A DNA stretch of 64,000 bases from Spirochaetota bacterium (GCA_016214035.1 JACRPF010000007.1:209233-273232), one strand, 5' to 3'; counted from the stretch's first letter, positions 19,201 through 27,813 are shown. Made by a program: numbers and translations. Notes: generated by a model from the letters alone, not told the origin.

Positions 19201-19638
19201 GCGCGTATCATGCACTCCTTTGATGTCGGAAAGGCTGTTGCCGAGACGCACAAATGTTCCGCCGTACTGCCCGACACCTTCAACGCCTTCAAGCACGAGC
19301 GGTTCACTGCCTACGCGCTCGGCGACCGGGGGCAGTTTTCCTTCTTTAACTAAATCATTGAGTATCGGCGCTTCGTTCTTCGGATACCATGTCCCGCTCC
19401 TTCCCTCTCCATAATTGACTGCACGATAGACGACAGGAGGATGCTTCGTATCGAGTTTGATATCGCGGAGTGATTTCGCTTCGGCAATCTCCCGGGGCGT
19501 ATGCACACCCAGCGCCGTGCGTTTTGACGGGCGTGTAACCGCACCAAGTGTCCAGAGTATGGCGATGATGAGCGCGGCCGCTGCGGCCGGCATGACGGCT
19601 GCCTTGAGTATCTTATGAAGACGTTCGATGAGCCGCAT
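16291..19638 (-). CDS. Fusion of a family 5 solute-binding protein with an OppB-type permease
   Basis: One 1115-residue frame joins two normally separate transporter parts. A membrane anchor (about 13-33) leads to a family 5 extracellular solute-binding domain (about 60-700; RVFTFTLRKGMRWSDGTPYTADDI is the hallmark). An alanine/lysine-rich linker (about 715-745) is followed by a membrane segment (about 752-772) and a complete OppB/DppB permease (about 775-1115; LLITILISLGTILLTWALAIPIG, EAA loop KKPYVTTARAKGVRPLQLLLKYPVR). The frame is uninterrupted, so it is not a sequencing join of two stops. GAAGGA lies upstream of the ATG at 19638. It is the first gene of the operon, followed by oppC, oppD and oppF. 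Substrate: peptides or oligosaccharides; the flanking glycosidase pair favours sugars weakly. Confidence 0.9.
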   Translation of the reverse strand: MRLIERLHKILKAAVMPAAAAALIIAILWTLGAVTRPSKRTALGVHTPREIAEAKSLRDIKLDTKHPPVVYRAVNYGEGRSGTWYPKNEAPILNDLVKEGKLPPVAERVGSEPLVLEGVEGVGQYGGTFVRLGNSLSDIKGVHDTRFSCPTLVRWSPIGYPIVPHIAKSWTISPDNRVFTFTLRKGMRWSDGTPYTADDILYWWEKEINDAGVNPAKNIPDIMKAGRDAGTVKKIDAYTVQFIFPRPNGIFLSLLGGPAGIPLSGSPRHYMQQFHPSLGDQELIKKVIAAKRVGSKTTAYFAMKDTLNPDFPVLTPWIYRTYKSNPPQIYVRNPYFFAVDTKGNQLPYIDRMLYEVKDTKMISIASANGEATMQDRHISFEDYTHLMSSRASGGYELYHWYNADSSVYLIYPNINRRIDPARPETKYKHDLLADKRFRQALSLAIDRVKIIKTLYNGYGEPAQCAPRPESFFYEPAAFKSYTEFQPDRANRMLDELGLAKRDAEGYRTFSDGMRMTFFLEVPLVENFSQLVVNEWAKIGIRVIFRTRSRTIHNIEQMTLEHDFDVWWSNNEYIPVMAPRFCVPHSDQAFYAIGFSRWYKLGGLYGDPKAKQSPGAIEPAADHPLRRALEIFERTKEESDIVKQRAVFREAIMLAAENVWTINISTPPPLLAVVKKGLRNVPRTVVCTWEFLTPVNTGVETYYFDKPDNSPGAIAQMKREIIEPTQPPDAVSSAVMAASTVAKPAAKKKSLLGGFIQAAILITILLCIILISVRHPYIGKRLLIMIPTLLIISVVVFWIIQLPPGDFISSRIAQLEMSGEKVDQDQVTQLRKMFNLDDPVPVQYIKWLGLPWFVTFKPADAGLLQGNMGRSMQNQKPVNDLVGDRILLTILISLGTILLTWALAIPIGIFSAVKQYSVADYVLSFIGFIGMCVPSFLLALLVIYASDAWFGVKVSGLFSTEFAVRPEWSWGKVIDLLKHIWVPIVVLGVEGTAGMIRVMRGNLLDELKKPYVTTARAKGVRPLQLLLKYPVRLALNPFISNIGHIFPALVSGSAIVAIVLSLPTVGPLMLESLMNEDMYLAGSMLMVLSLLGVIGTLVSDVLLLALDPRIRYGGSR

Positions 19639-19701
19639 GATAATCCTTCTGCCGTTGACGTTCCGGCATGAGCAGGAATTCGTTTGAAGCGTTCTATGCT
19701 G

Positions 19702-19729
19702 ACTATATCGTTATTAATGAAAAAAACAA
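19702..19729 (-). promoter_or_regulatory. Candidate promoter of the transporter operon
   Basis: On the minus strand TTGTTT (19729-19724) is followed after 16 bases by TATAGT (19707-19702), leaving a leader of about 60 bases before the fusion gene. The 192-bp region 19639-19830 is shared with the divergent PEGA-domain gene. Confidence 0.45.
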
Positions 19730-19830
19730 TCCTGCACCATTTACCTCTCGATTCAAGTTCACTCCCGGCGTTCTGTTTTGTTATAGGAGCAGCATGGAAT
19801 AGCAAAATCTATCGTTTTCTCTTTACACGG

Positions 19831-21252
19831 ATGTTAAAAAGCATACTTTTTGTCCTTATAATCTCCCTTCCCCTGCTTGCGAAGGACCGCATTACACTGG
19901 ACAACGGTGATATAATCGAGTGTTCCATCGTCAGCCAGACGAATGACATGCTCACCTACGCGCAGAACGGCGTTCAGAAGCAGCTCGATAAATCAAAGTT
20001 GAAAAAGCTTGAGCTCGACATCGACATCGACAAGTATTATCTCGCCGCGATGCAGGAAAGCGACCCGAAGCTCAAACTGCTGTATCTGCGGAAATCAAAG
20101 ACGCACTTCCCGGAAAACACAAAGTCACGCGCCCAGCTATCGCAGCTCCTGGTGCTCAAAGGTGAGCGGAAAGAGGCCGCGGAACTCTGCAGTAATCAGA
20201 ATGTCCCCGAGTTTGCCGTGTCGCGGGCGCTCATCGCCCTTACCGAGGGACGCGCCAACGACGCAATCGACACACTCTCCGGCATCGATGAGACAAAGCT
20301 CGAGGATTCCGACCGCGCCGCGCTTGTGGTCACCCGTTCGTTTGCAGCCGCTTTCACCGGAGACACCGCCGGTGCGGTGAGCAATCTTGCCCAGGCCAAA
20401 ATACAGGCGCCCGAACAATCGGCAGCGCTCATCAGAAGCCTCACGGGAGGCAAAAGTCCGGCAGAATACCGTAAGACGCTGGAATCTGCCGTATCGAATA
20501 CGAATGCCGCCGCCAATGTTCTTGCGGTAGCCGGACTCATGCAGCCGCCCGCGGTACCGAATGCCCCGTCATTCAAAACAAACGTTCTCATTGCGGCACG
20601 TACCGCGGTTCGCAGGAGCGGTGTGCTATCGGTAACCCTTGCGGATGCATCAGTACGCGCCGCGGTGTATATCGACGGCAGGGAATCGGGAAGCACGCCG
20701 TTTTCCATGACGCTGACAAACGGGACATATCGCGTCAAGGTGTATCGGGAAGGCTATCTGCCGAAAGAGATTCCCGTAACCGTGATAGGCACCGCCAATG
20801 ACATATCGGTCGCGCTCATACGCGGCATCGGCACCGAGGAAGCAACTATGAAACGCGACGCTGCGCTCAGCGGCGCCGTCCGTAACGGGCTCATCGCCGG
20901 CGGATGTCTGGGCGTTACCGCGGCAGGGATCGTTCTCGGCAGCATCCTCAACAATCAGGGAGACCAGCAATACGACAGCTACAAGAGCGATCCGATAACC
21001 GAATCCTCCACCGCAAAGGGTGATCTGTATTCGTCAACGTACAACACCGCCGACGCGATGTTCATGGTGGCGGAAACCGGCATCGTGCTTGGTGCGGTAT
21101 TTCTCATCTGGGGCGGATTCGACTTTTTCAATTATTATTCATATGCGGAGCTTACCAGAAAAACTGAGAAAAAATCGGCATTCATGCTGCTGCCGGTCAT
21201 CAATCCGGTACGGCAGAACTGCGGCGTGTACTTCACGGCATCTTTCCAATGA
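19831..21252 (+). CDS. Exported PEGA-domain protein with two C-terminal membrane segments
   Basis: A 473-residue protein if started at the ATG at 19831, which gives a clear signal peptide (MLKSILFVLIISLPLLAKD); the frame stays open about 150 bases further upstream, but that would bury the signal peptide. After it comes a small beta region (DRITLDNGDIIECSI), then a helical TPR-like stretch (about 70-230), and a PEGA domain (about 266-330; VYIDGRESGSTPFSMTLTNGTYRVKVYREGY), typical of surface or envelope proteins. Two membrane segments follow (about 350-373 and 410-437). No strong ribosome site is visible. The Ig-repeat protein gene follows by 18 bp and is probably co-transcribed. The precise role is unknown. 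Confidence 0.7.
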   Translation: MLKSILFVLIISLPLLAKDRITLDNGDIIECSIVSQTNDMLTYAQNGVQKQLDKSKLKKLELDIDIDKYYLAAMQESDPKLKLLYLRKSKTHFPENTKSRAQLSQLLVLKGERKEAAELCSNQNVPEFAVSRALIALTEGRANDAIDTLSGIDETKLEDSDRAALVVTRSFAAAFTGDTAGAVSNLAQAKIQAPEQSAALIRSLTGGKSPAEYRKTLESAVSNTNAAANVLAVAGLMQPPAVPNAPSFKTNVLIAARTAVRRSGVLSVTLADASVRAAVYIDGRESGSTPFSMTLTNGTYRVKVYREGYLPKEIPVTVIGTANDISVALIRGIGTEEATMKRDAALSGAVRNGLIAGGCLGVTAAGIVLGSILNNQGDQQYDSYKSDPITESSTAKGDLYSSTYNTADAMFMVAETGIVLGAVFLIWGGFDFFNYYSYAELTRKTEKKSAFMLLPVINPVRQNCGVYFTASFQ

Positions 21253-21270
21253 ATACGGAGGAATTTACGT

Positions 21271-23754
21271 ATGCGTAAGATAATCATCGCTTCAATGCTC
21301 ACCGTATTAGCCGCAGCATCGTTCGGATCATTCTTTCTGCAGAAAAACAAAAACGAAATAAACAGGCGCGACAACCCCTCCGACAGGAAATCCATACTCC
21401 CCGACGACCAGAAGATTGTCACCGTGGGCGCGGACGGCGTTGCCGTTTTCAGCGCCGTCATCAACGCACGGCAGACGAATCTTTCGGTCACTATCACGGG
21501 CGTCACCGCCGGCATCGTGAAACAGATGCTCATCGTCAACGGGATCCTCAGTAACGGATGGCAGCCCTTCGCCCAGACGTTCAGTGTCTCAAACACCGGA
21601 TGGGGACCGGGAACGCTGAGAATTACGCTTGAGTTTGTCAGCGGAAAAACCGGCACGACAAACATACCGTTTGATGCAGAGCCCACACCCGTGGTGTCCA
21701 TCACATCACCGGCAGCGGGCGTGGTCATGACCAATCTCACCGTGCTCGGCAGCGCAAGCATTGCCGCCGGCTTCACGATCACCAGTATTGAGCTCAGCCT
21801 GAACAACGGCGTGAGTTTTTCCGATGTCGGCAATATCACCTGGAGTACGAATGTATCGCTCATCGATACGCAGTCATATACGCTCATCGCGCGTGCGCTC
21901 GGCAGCAGCGGCAGATACGGATATTCAGCACCGGTGGCGATCACCGCGAACAGCGCGGCACTCCCGCTGCCGTCGATTGCGTTCACACTTCCGACAAACA
22001 CGGGCTCGATCACGACGAACATCACCAATCTTACGATAGCGGGGACGGCGAGCGTCTCCGGCGGATATTCCATCACCAATATATCGCTCAGCATCGACAA
22101 CGGCGCATCGTATCAGAGCATCGGTTCGGTGAGCGCAAGCTGGAGCACCAATGTGATTCTTGCGGAAGGGCTCAACACGCTCTATGCGCGTGCATACGCA
22201 GACGACAATAAGGACACGATATCAACGCCGATCACCATCGCCGTTTCGCTGCCGATACCCGATATTGTCATTGCGACACCGTCGAACGGGATAAACACCA
22301 ATGTAACGAATATTCAGGTATACGGCACAGCATCCATTGCAACACCATACACGATAACAAAAGTCGAATTGAGTACGAATGCCGGCTTCAGCACCCTTGT
22401 CACCGCAACGGGAACGTCATCATGGATGTCCAATATAATTATCGCCGAAGGCGTAAACACGATATACGTCAGAAGCTACGGCAGCGACGGAAAGATCAGC
22501 GCGGTATCGAACATCACCGTCACCTGCACATTACCGATACCGGCGCTTGCATCAATAATACCGATGAACGGCACCATCACAAATGCCTCGAACATTATGG
22601 TGAGCGGCATGTCCGGTATAGCGCCACCGTATACGATCACCAAAGTAGAACTCAGCACCAATGCATCATTCATCCCCGTCATCACCGCAAACGGGACATC
22701 CACATGGATGTCGAATATCGTCCTGGCGGATGGAGTTAATACAATATATATTCGAAGTTATGGCAGCGATGGAAAAATAAGTCCGCCAACCAATATCACG
22801 ATTATGAAATACACCACAAATCTAATATATTTGACCGGCCAGGACCGCAATGGCCATGCCTCTCTCTGGATAATAAACAGCAACATTATCAGTTCTAATG
22901 TGCTGTCACCCACGCCCGGGGGTGTCGCATATGGCATGCATCCGTTTAACAGTACCATGTTCATCACAGGCGAGAACGGTCCTCACGCGGGGGCACACGA
23001 CTCCCTGTATTGGACCATGCCATTAAGCGGCGGCGCAGCTGCACCGCATATCCTTGCCAACGGCGCGTACACCAGGGCATTCGATGTATACGTCGATGCG
23101 GGGCCGACGGTCTGGGTTGTCGGCAGCTGTGACGGCACCGATACCGCATGCTACTGGACCAACGGGGTAAAAGTGTATATGCATCCGGGATTTTCCTGGG
23201 AAGCGCCAGGGACTTTTACGGTTATTACAAACACCTTCTATTCAACGCTGCATTCCGGTGCAAACAGTTATTTTTACATGAATGGCATGCAGTCAATGCT
23301 GGCTGACTCCGGTTATTCATCAGGGATACTGATCACGAACGGAGTGATCTATCTCACCGCACAGGCCTCTGCAGGCTATTCAAACTATCTCTATATATCA
23401 TCCAATGGAGGCACAACGTTTTCCGCCATCACATTGACGAACGGCAGTATCCCTGCCGCCAAAAACGGCAACATGAGTTACTATGCGGGCATGCTGTACA
23501 TCGGCGGTTGTCTGCCGGGAAATACCGCGCCCTGTTACTGGATGATCAATACGACAAACGGCATGGTAAATCAGGTATTATTACCGCACGTATACAGCAG
23601 CAACTGCATTGCATACGACATCTCATGTAAAAACGGCTCCGTGTATGCGGCCGGCAATGATGGAGCAACCGTGTGCTACTGGGAGAATGCTATTCAGCAT
23701 GTCATTGAAACTTCCACCGCGGGAAGCATCCAGGGAATACGTGTACTACCGTAA
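21271..23754 (+). CDS. Large exported protein with four Ig-like repeats and a propeller-like C-terminus
   Basis: An 827-residue protein with a signal peptide (about 1-20) and a GGAGGAA site before the ATG. After an N-terminal beta domain, four Ig-like repeats of about 90 residues occupy residues 138-226, 231-325, 328-418 and 421-511. Each has a start like P-P-I-x-S/T-P-x-x-G, a middle TITKVELSTN and an end like EGVNTIYVRSYGSDGKIS; repeats 3 and 4 are close copies. The region 515-827 has recurring blocks of the type CYWTNG / VYAAGND / YLTGQD, like irregular propeller blades. The protein is rich in Thr, Asn and Ser. A surface or secreted adhesin or binding protein is likely; no catalytic motif was seen. 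Confidence 0.7.
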   Translation: MRKIIIASMLTVLAAASFGSFFLQKNKNEINRRDNPSDRKSILPDDQKIVTVGADGVAVFSAVINARQTNLSVTITGVTAGIVKQMLIVNGILSNGWQPFAQTFSVSNTGWGPGTLRITLEFVSGKTGTTNIPFDAEPTPVVSITSPAAGVVMTNLTVLGSASIAAGFTITSIELSLNNGVSFSDVGNITWSTNVSLIDTQSYTLIARALGSSGRYGYSAPVAITANSAALPLPSIAFTLPTNTGSITTNITNLTIAGTASVSGGYSITNISLSIDNGASYQSIGSVSASWSTNVILAEGLNTLYARAYADDNKDTISTPITIAVSLPIPDIVIATPSNGINTNVTNIQVYGTASIATPYTITKVELSTNAGFSTLVTATGTSSWMSNIIIAEGVNTIYVRSYGSDGKISAVSNITVTCTLPIPALASIIPMNGTITNASNIMVSGMSGIAPPYTITKVELSTNASFIPVITANGTSTWMSNIVLADGVNTIYIRSYGSDGKISPPTNITIMKYTTNLIYLTGQDRNGHASLWIINSNIISSNVLSPTPGGVAYGMHPFNSTMFITGENGPHAGAHDSLYWTMPLSGGAAAPHILANGAYTRAFDVYVDAGPTVWVVGSCDGTDTACYWTNGVKVYMHPGFSWEAPGTFTVITNTFYSTLHSGANSYFYMNGMQSMLADSGYSSGILITNGVIYLTAQASAGYSNYLYISSNGGTTFSAITLTNGSIPAAKNGNMSYYAGMLYIGGCLPGNTAPCYWMINTTNGMVNQVLLPHVYSSNCIAYDISCKNGSVYAAGNDGATVCYWENAIQHVIETSTAGSIQGIRVLP
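22252..22803 (+). repeat. Two near-identical tandem coding repeats
   Basis: The DNA for Ig-like repeats 3 (22252-22524) and 4 (22531-22803) encodes closely matching blocks, including TITKVELSTN in both and SYGSDGKIS in both. The similarity points to fairly recent duplication inside the gene; repeats 1 and 2 are more diverged. Confidence 0.65.
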
Positions 23755-23849
23755 CCCGGTGTTTCTTCATACCGATACCTTGTATTTCATATGATGTCAG
23801 TATATCCTTGCACATCGGTGAGAAAAATACTGTGTCACGGAGTACTGCA

Positions 23850-24860
23850 ATGAAGAAGATAGGTCTTATGGGCTGCGGAGCGGTTGCCGATTACGGACAT
23901 ATCCCCGCTATTCTGAATATTAAAAACCTGAAGCTGCAGGCGTTATTCGACCCGAACGAAGCGAACCTGCATCGTCTGCAGAAAAAATACAGCATACCCA
24001 TGGCATTCACTGACGCCGATGAGTTCTTCAGTTCCGGCATAGACGCGGTGAGCATAACCTCGCCCGCACCGTGTCACAAACAGAATGTATTCGATGCTGC
24101 GCGGCATAAACTACCGGTCATATGCGAAAAGCCGCTTGCCATGGACAGAAAAGAATCCGCGGCGATGGTGGCCGTCATGAAAAAAGCCCGTATGCCGCTG
24201 TACACCGGATTCTGCTACCGCTTCAGCCCATGCTCGCTCAAGATACGCGAACTGGTTGCGCGCAAGGCCATCGGCAGAGTAAAGTCGCTGCGACTCATCT
24301 ATAATTGGGACTGTCATGGAAAATACGAGAACGACGGTCGCGGCAGAAAAATAGTCCAGAAACGGCGCGCTGACCGGATGCTCGAAGGCGGGCCCATGGT
24401 GGACTGCGGTACGCATCAGATAGATCTCGCCGCGTTCTGGCTTGGTTCCGACATCGTATCCTACCACGGGCACGGCGCCTGGGTTGACTCCTATGAAGCG
24501 CCGGATCACATGTGGCTTCACCTCGACCATAAAAACGGCGCTCACACCACGGTGGAGATAAGTTATTCCTATCACTTCACCTCGAAGGAACGGATAAACG
24601 AATTCGTGTATGAACTGATAGGCACTGAAGGCGTTATCCGCTATGACCGCAACGCCAGAACATTCACGATGCGTAACGCCAAAGGGACATACGACCTCGG
24701 CTTTCATCACGAAAAGAATTTCGAGGGTATGTACCGCGAATGGGCGAAATCGCTGCATACCGGAAAACCGGGGCTCCTCACCACCGCTGAAGCGGGCATG
24801 CGCGTCACCGATATAGCCCGCAACGCCACCAACGAGGCGATAAAAAACCGGATTGCGTAA
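23850..24860 (+). CDS. Gfo/Idh/MocA family oxidoreductase
   Basis: A 336-residue NAD(P)-dependent sugar or inositol oxidoreductase. The Rossmann motif is GLMGCGAVADYGHIPAI at the N-terminus and the family CEKPLAM motif is near residue 91. The C-terminal half has the GGPMVDCGTHQIDLAAFWLG pattern, with the His expected at the active site. I use the ATG at 23850 with CGGAG 8 bases upstream rather than the earlier in-frame ATG. The substrate cannot be told from sequence. It lies after the Ig-repeat gene and 26 bp before the diguanylate cyclase, but the three have no obvious common function. Confidence 0.88.
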   Translation: MKKIGLMGCGAVADYGHIPAILNIKNLKLQALFDPNEANLHRLQKKYSIPMAFTDADEFFSSGIDAVSITSPAPCHKQNVFDAARHKLPVICEKPLAMDRKESAAMVAVMKKARMPLYTGFCYRFSPCSLKIRELVARKAIGRVKSLRLIYNWDCHGKYENDGRGRKIVQKRRADRMLEGGPMVDCGTHQIDLAAFWLGSDIVSYHGHGAWVDSYEAPDHMWLHLDHKNGAHTTVEISYSYHFTSKERINEFVYELIGTEGVIRYDRNARTFTMRNAKGTYDLGFHHEKNFEGMYREWAKSLHTGKPGLLTTAEAGMRVTDIARNATNEAIKNRIA

Positions 24861-24886
24861 ATCATGCTCAATGATACAATAACAGC

Positions 24887-26269
24887 ATGTCTGGATTAAG
24901 CATACCAGTTCTGGTGATGGCCGGTATCACGGCGTATGTCAGCATCTACCATCTGATATTCCATTTCATCAAGGGCAGGCAGAAAGAAAATTCCTATCTC
25001 TATTTCGCCATGCTCGCATTCGGCGTGACGCTCTACGACATATTCTCCATCGTCCTTTACAATTCCGGCGATGTGATCACCAGCATCTTTGCACAGCGCG
25101 GACAGTATTTCAGCATCGGCGTCATATCACTCATGACCGCCCTCTGGATCTTCGACATACTCAAGCACCGCTCGCGTCTTTCCGACATACTCATCGTCTC
25201 GTACATCGTTCTTGCCGCACTTCCGCTGGCACCGCTGCCCTGGATGTTCTCGCCGGCGATGTATATCGATCATCATATACTGGGCTATTCCTTTATCGAG
25301 GCAACTCCGCAGGCGCTCATCTTCGTCTTTTACGCGGTGTACATCATCGGCATCGGCACCGGCGTTGTACTCATGACACGCGCGCTGTTTGTCGATAAAA
25401 AGCTGACGCTTCTCCCCACCATACTTTCCATTGTAGTATTCTTCATCACCTGCGCATTCGACATCGGCACCGGGCTCGGCAGGACAAATCTCCCCTACGT
25501 GCTTGAATATGGTTTTCTCGCGCTCATCTTCGGCATGACACACACCCACTTTGTGCGTTACCGCGAACTTGAAAAGACACAGGACGCGATACAGAACAAG
25601 CTTGAGCGGCAGGTGCAGGAACGGACGTCGGAGATTCGCCTGTTCGTGGAAAAGCTCAAAGACCAGAACAAACTCCTGCAGGAGATGGTGGAACGCGACG
25701 GCATGACGGGGCTCTACAATCACGCGGCATTTCAATCCCGGCTGAAAGCGATGCTCAACGCCTCGCGGCGTCATCGTTTCCCCATCGCCGTTCTTGTCAT
25801 GGACATCGATGATTTCAAAAACTACAACGACACCTACGGGCACGCGTTCGGAGACACCGTCATCAAGGCAGTCGCCGAAGTGCTCAAGATAGCATCGCGC
25901 GACTACGATATCAAAGCGCATCTGAAGAACGCCGACACGGTCATCCCGCTCGACCTCGCCCCTCCCGCGGTACGTAATTACGATATCGTTGCACGCTACG
26001 GCGGCGACGAATTCGCGGTAATACTCCTCTTCTGCGGCGACAAGGAAACGCACATCGTCTGCGACCGACTGATACGCCATGTTGAGGAGATACGGTTCGA
26101 CCAGCACCCCGAGCTTCGTGTTCATCTGAGCCTCGGCGCGGTAACGCTTGACGAAGCAACGCCCTGCGGTGACAACAATCTGCTTTTCAAGCAGGCCGAT
26201 GAAGCATTATATGAAGTGAAACGCAAAAGCTCGCACGATTACCTCATCGTCCCGTTCACGCCGCACTAG
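24887..26269 (+). CDS. Membrane-bound diguanylate cyclase (GGDEF) with an insertion before the active site
   Basis: A 460-residue protein that would make cyclic di-GMP. The N-terminal half (about 5-220) has seven hydrophobic segments, like histidine-kinase-type 7TM sensors. A coiled coil (about 225-265) leads to the GGDEF domain. Active-site GGDEF is at about 371-375, and the inhibitory I-site RNYD lies five residues before it, as in PleD. Between the usual VLKIASRDYD and that RNYD are about 25 extra residues rich in Pro, Asp and Leu, apparently a duplication-like insertion. No EAL domain is present. With a chemoreceptor and flagellar genes in the same window, a motility role is plausible but not shown. 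Confidence 0.9.
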   Translation: MSGLSIPVLVMAGITAYVSIYHLIFHFIKGRQKENSYLYFAMLAFGVTLYDIFSIVLYNSGDVITSIFAQRGQYFSIGVISLMTALWIFDILKHRSRLSDILIVSYIVLAALPLAPLPWMFSPAMYIDHHILGYSFIEATPQALIFVFYAVYIIGIGTGVVLMTRALFVDKKLTLLPTILSIVVFFITCAFDIGTGLGRTNLPYVLEYGFLALIFGMTHTHFVRYRELEKTQDAIQNKLERQVQERTSEIRLFVEKLKDQNKLLQEMVERDGMTGLYNHAAFQSRLKAMLNASRRHRFPIAVLVMDIDDFKNYNDTYGHAFGDTVIKAVAEVLKIASRDYDIKAHLKNADTVIPLDLAPPAVRNYDIVARYGGDEFAVILLFCGDKETHIVCDRLIRHVEEIRFDQHPELRVHLSLGAVTLDEATPCGDNNLLFKQADEALYEVKRKSSHDYLIVPFTPH

Positions 26270-26290
26270 ACACTCAGCAAAGCCGACCCG

Positions 26291-26983
26291 TCAACGCACC
26301 GGGACATGCGCCTGAACCACCGGCTCTATCGCTTTCGCCCACTCACGGTAACCCGATTCCGACGGATGCGTAAGATCCGGCATGCGATCAACGATTATTT
26401 CGTTTGCGTCGTCAACAAAATGCCCGCCGATATCCAAATATTCATAACCCGTTTTCCCGCTATAGTGCCTTTGCAGCAGCGAATTGATTTCTGCAATCGA
26501 GATACGGAATGGATTATCCCGTGCTGCCCGCGGTAAAAGACCGAGCACCAGTATATGCGTCTGTGCGGAACGTTCCTTTATCAGTCCGGTAATAGCCGAT
26601 ATTCCTTCACAGATCTCAGCCGGCGTATTCGCTGTCGCATTCGCCGTTGTGCTTTGATTATTCGTACCGATGAGCAGCACCGCAAGTTTCGGCGATTGAT
26701 TCTCAAGCTCGCCGTTCATCAACCGCCACAGCACATTCTGCGTGCGGTCCCAGCCGTAACCGAGATTGATAGCATTACGCTTGCCGTAATATTCCTTCCA
26801 CACCGCGGCACCATGGCTCTTGAACGCCGGATGTCCTTCAAAGAGATGCGTTATCGAATCCCCGATGAACATGAGATCATACCGGTTAGCGCGCACAAGT
26901 CTTTTCTTTTCCTCATGCCGTTCATACCAGTCGTAGAAATCGTTCTCAATCTTGGGCGTTGGAACTGTTGCTGTGTTTTTCAT
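26291..26983 (-). CDS. SGNH/GDSL hydrolase
   Basis: A 230-residue esterase-type protein without a signal peptide. Block I is FIGDSITHLFEG (nucleophile Ser), block III is LIGTNN (oxyanion Asn), and the catalytic His is in LTHPSESGYREWAKAI. The pattern resembles the PAF-acetylhydrolase subunit branch. The start at 26983 has AGGTGA upstream; a GTG three codons earlier is less likely. It begins 5 bases after the stop of the upstream membrane-protein gene, so the two are co-transcribed. It may remove acetyl or other acyl groups from sugars, which would fit the many glycosidases nearby, but this is inferred. Confidence 0.85.
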   Translation of the reverse strand: MKNTATVPTPKIENDFYDWYERHEEKKRLVRANRYDLMFIGDSITHLFEGHPAFKSHGAAVWKEYYGKRNAINLGYGWDRTQNVLWRLMNGELENQSPKLAVLLIGTNNQSTTANATANTPAEICEGISAITGLIKERSAQTHILVLGLLPRAARDNPFRISIAEINSLLQRHYSGKTGYEYLDIGGHFVDDANEIIVDRMPDLTHPSESGYREWAKAIEPVVQAHVPVR

Positions 26984-26988
26984 CGTAA

Positions 26989-27774
26989 TCACCTGTACAT
27001 AATATGCATAATGTCCAGAACTTGAAAAAAAATAACCACCAATGAGAACACTACGATAAGTATTATTGCACCGCCGATTTTGCGAACATCGGTCTTTTTT
27101 ACCTTCTTCTCCGGTACAGGTTTTTCATCCAGCCCGGCATCTTCTGATATCAGGTTAGCCGGTGACTGATTCAATGCGCCCATCCGTTTCTCAATCCCCG
27201 GATAATCGTTCATCCGTATCATTTTCTTCAATTGCCCGTTCGTTATCGGTATCGATTTTTTCCGGTATATATACCTTGTTTTGTAATTCCCGTTCTTATC
27301 CCAGTCATTGATAAGTCCCAGCGGCTTTTCCTGAAAATACCGCAGCGCATTCTGAAAATACAGCAGGATGAATTCCTTCGACAGCACATCGACGCCCTTG
27401 GCATGATAATTGGTAACAGCATCTTTCAAAACACTCGGTTTTATATCGGCGATGACGGCGTCCAGCGCTTTTTTGAACCGTTCTTTATCCGCATCCGACC
27501 TGTATAACGTACGCAGCCGCGATGTCTCGACCAACCCCAATGAGCTTTCCTCATTCACTCCGAAGTAATTATCCAGCTTCCCGTTGCCGCAGAGCACAAC
27601 GACAAATCCGCGTTCCTTCACTTCCGATATGCGTATATCGATGATATGAAAATCATTACCGAATGAAACGGCAATGATATATTCGCCGTTCGCATACTCC
27701 TGCCGCAGACGCTCGCGTTTTTTCGAGTAATTGTACTCGGAGTTGACGTGTATCGGGAGATATTTTTGTTTCAT
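26989..27774 (-). CDS. Unknown protein with a single C-terminal membrane anchor
   Basis: A 261-residue protein that I do not recognise. It starts with a strongly charged region (KKRERLRQEYANGEYIIAVSFGNDFHIIDIRI) and has a mixed alpha/beta body. A Lys-rich stretch (about 215-232) is followed by one hydrophobic segment (about 235-256), so it is tail-anchored, probably facing the cytoplasm. The DNA is AT-richer than its neighbours. The SGNH hydrolase gene follows 5 bases after its stop. Confidence 0.6.
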   Translation of the reverse strand: MKQKYLPIHVNSEYNYSKKRERLRQEYANGEYIIAVSFGNDFHIIDIRISEVKERGFVVVLCGNGKLDNYFGVNEESSLGLVETSRLRTLYRSDADKERFKKALDAVIADIKPSVLKDAVTNYHAKGVDVLSKEFILLYFQNALRYFQEKPLGLINDWDKNGNYKTRYIYRKKSIPITNGQLKKMIRMNDYPGIEKRMGALNQSPANLISEDAGLDEKPVPEKKVKKTDVRKIGGAIILIVVFSLVVIFFQVLDIMHIMYR

Positions 27775-27813
27775 ATACTACCGACTATTGACTTTGTTTA
27801 CATTTCCCCGCAT

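Noticed and set aside
16291..19638. Fusion of binding protein and permease as a sequencing artefact
   Set aside because: The frame is continuous through a plausible linker and an extra membrane segment, with no sign of a lost stop, ribosome site or second signal peptide at the junction, so I treat it as real.
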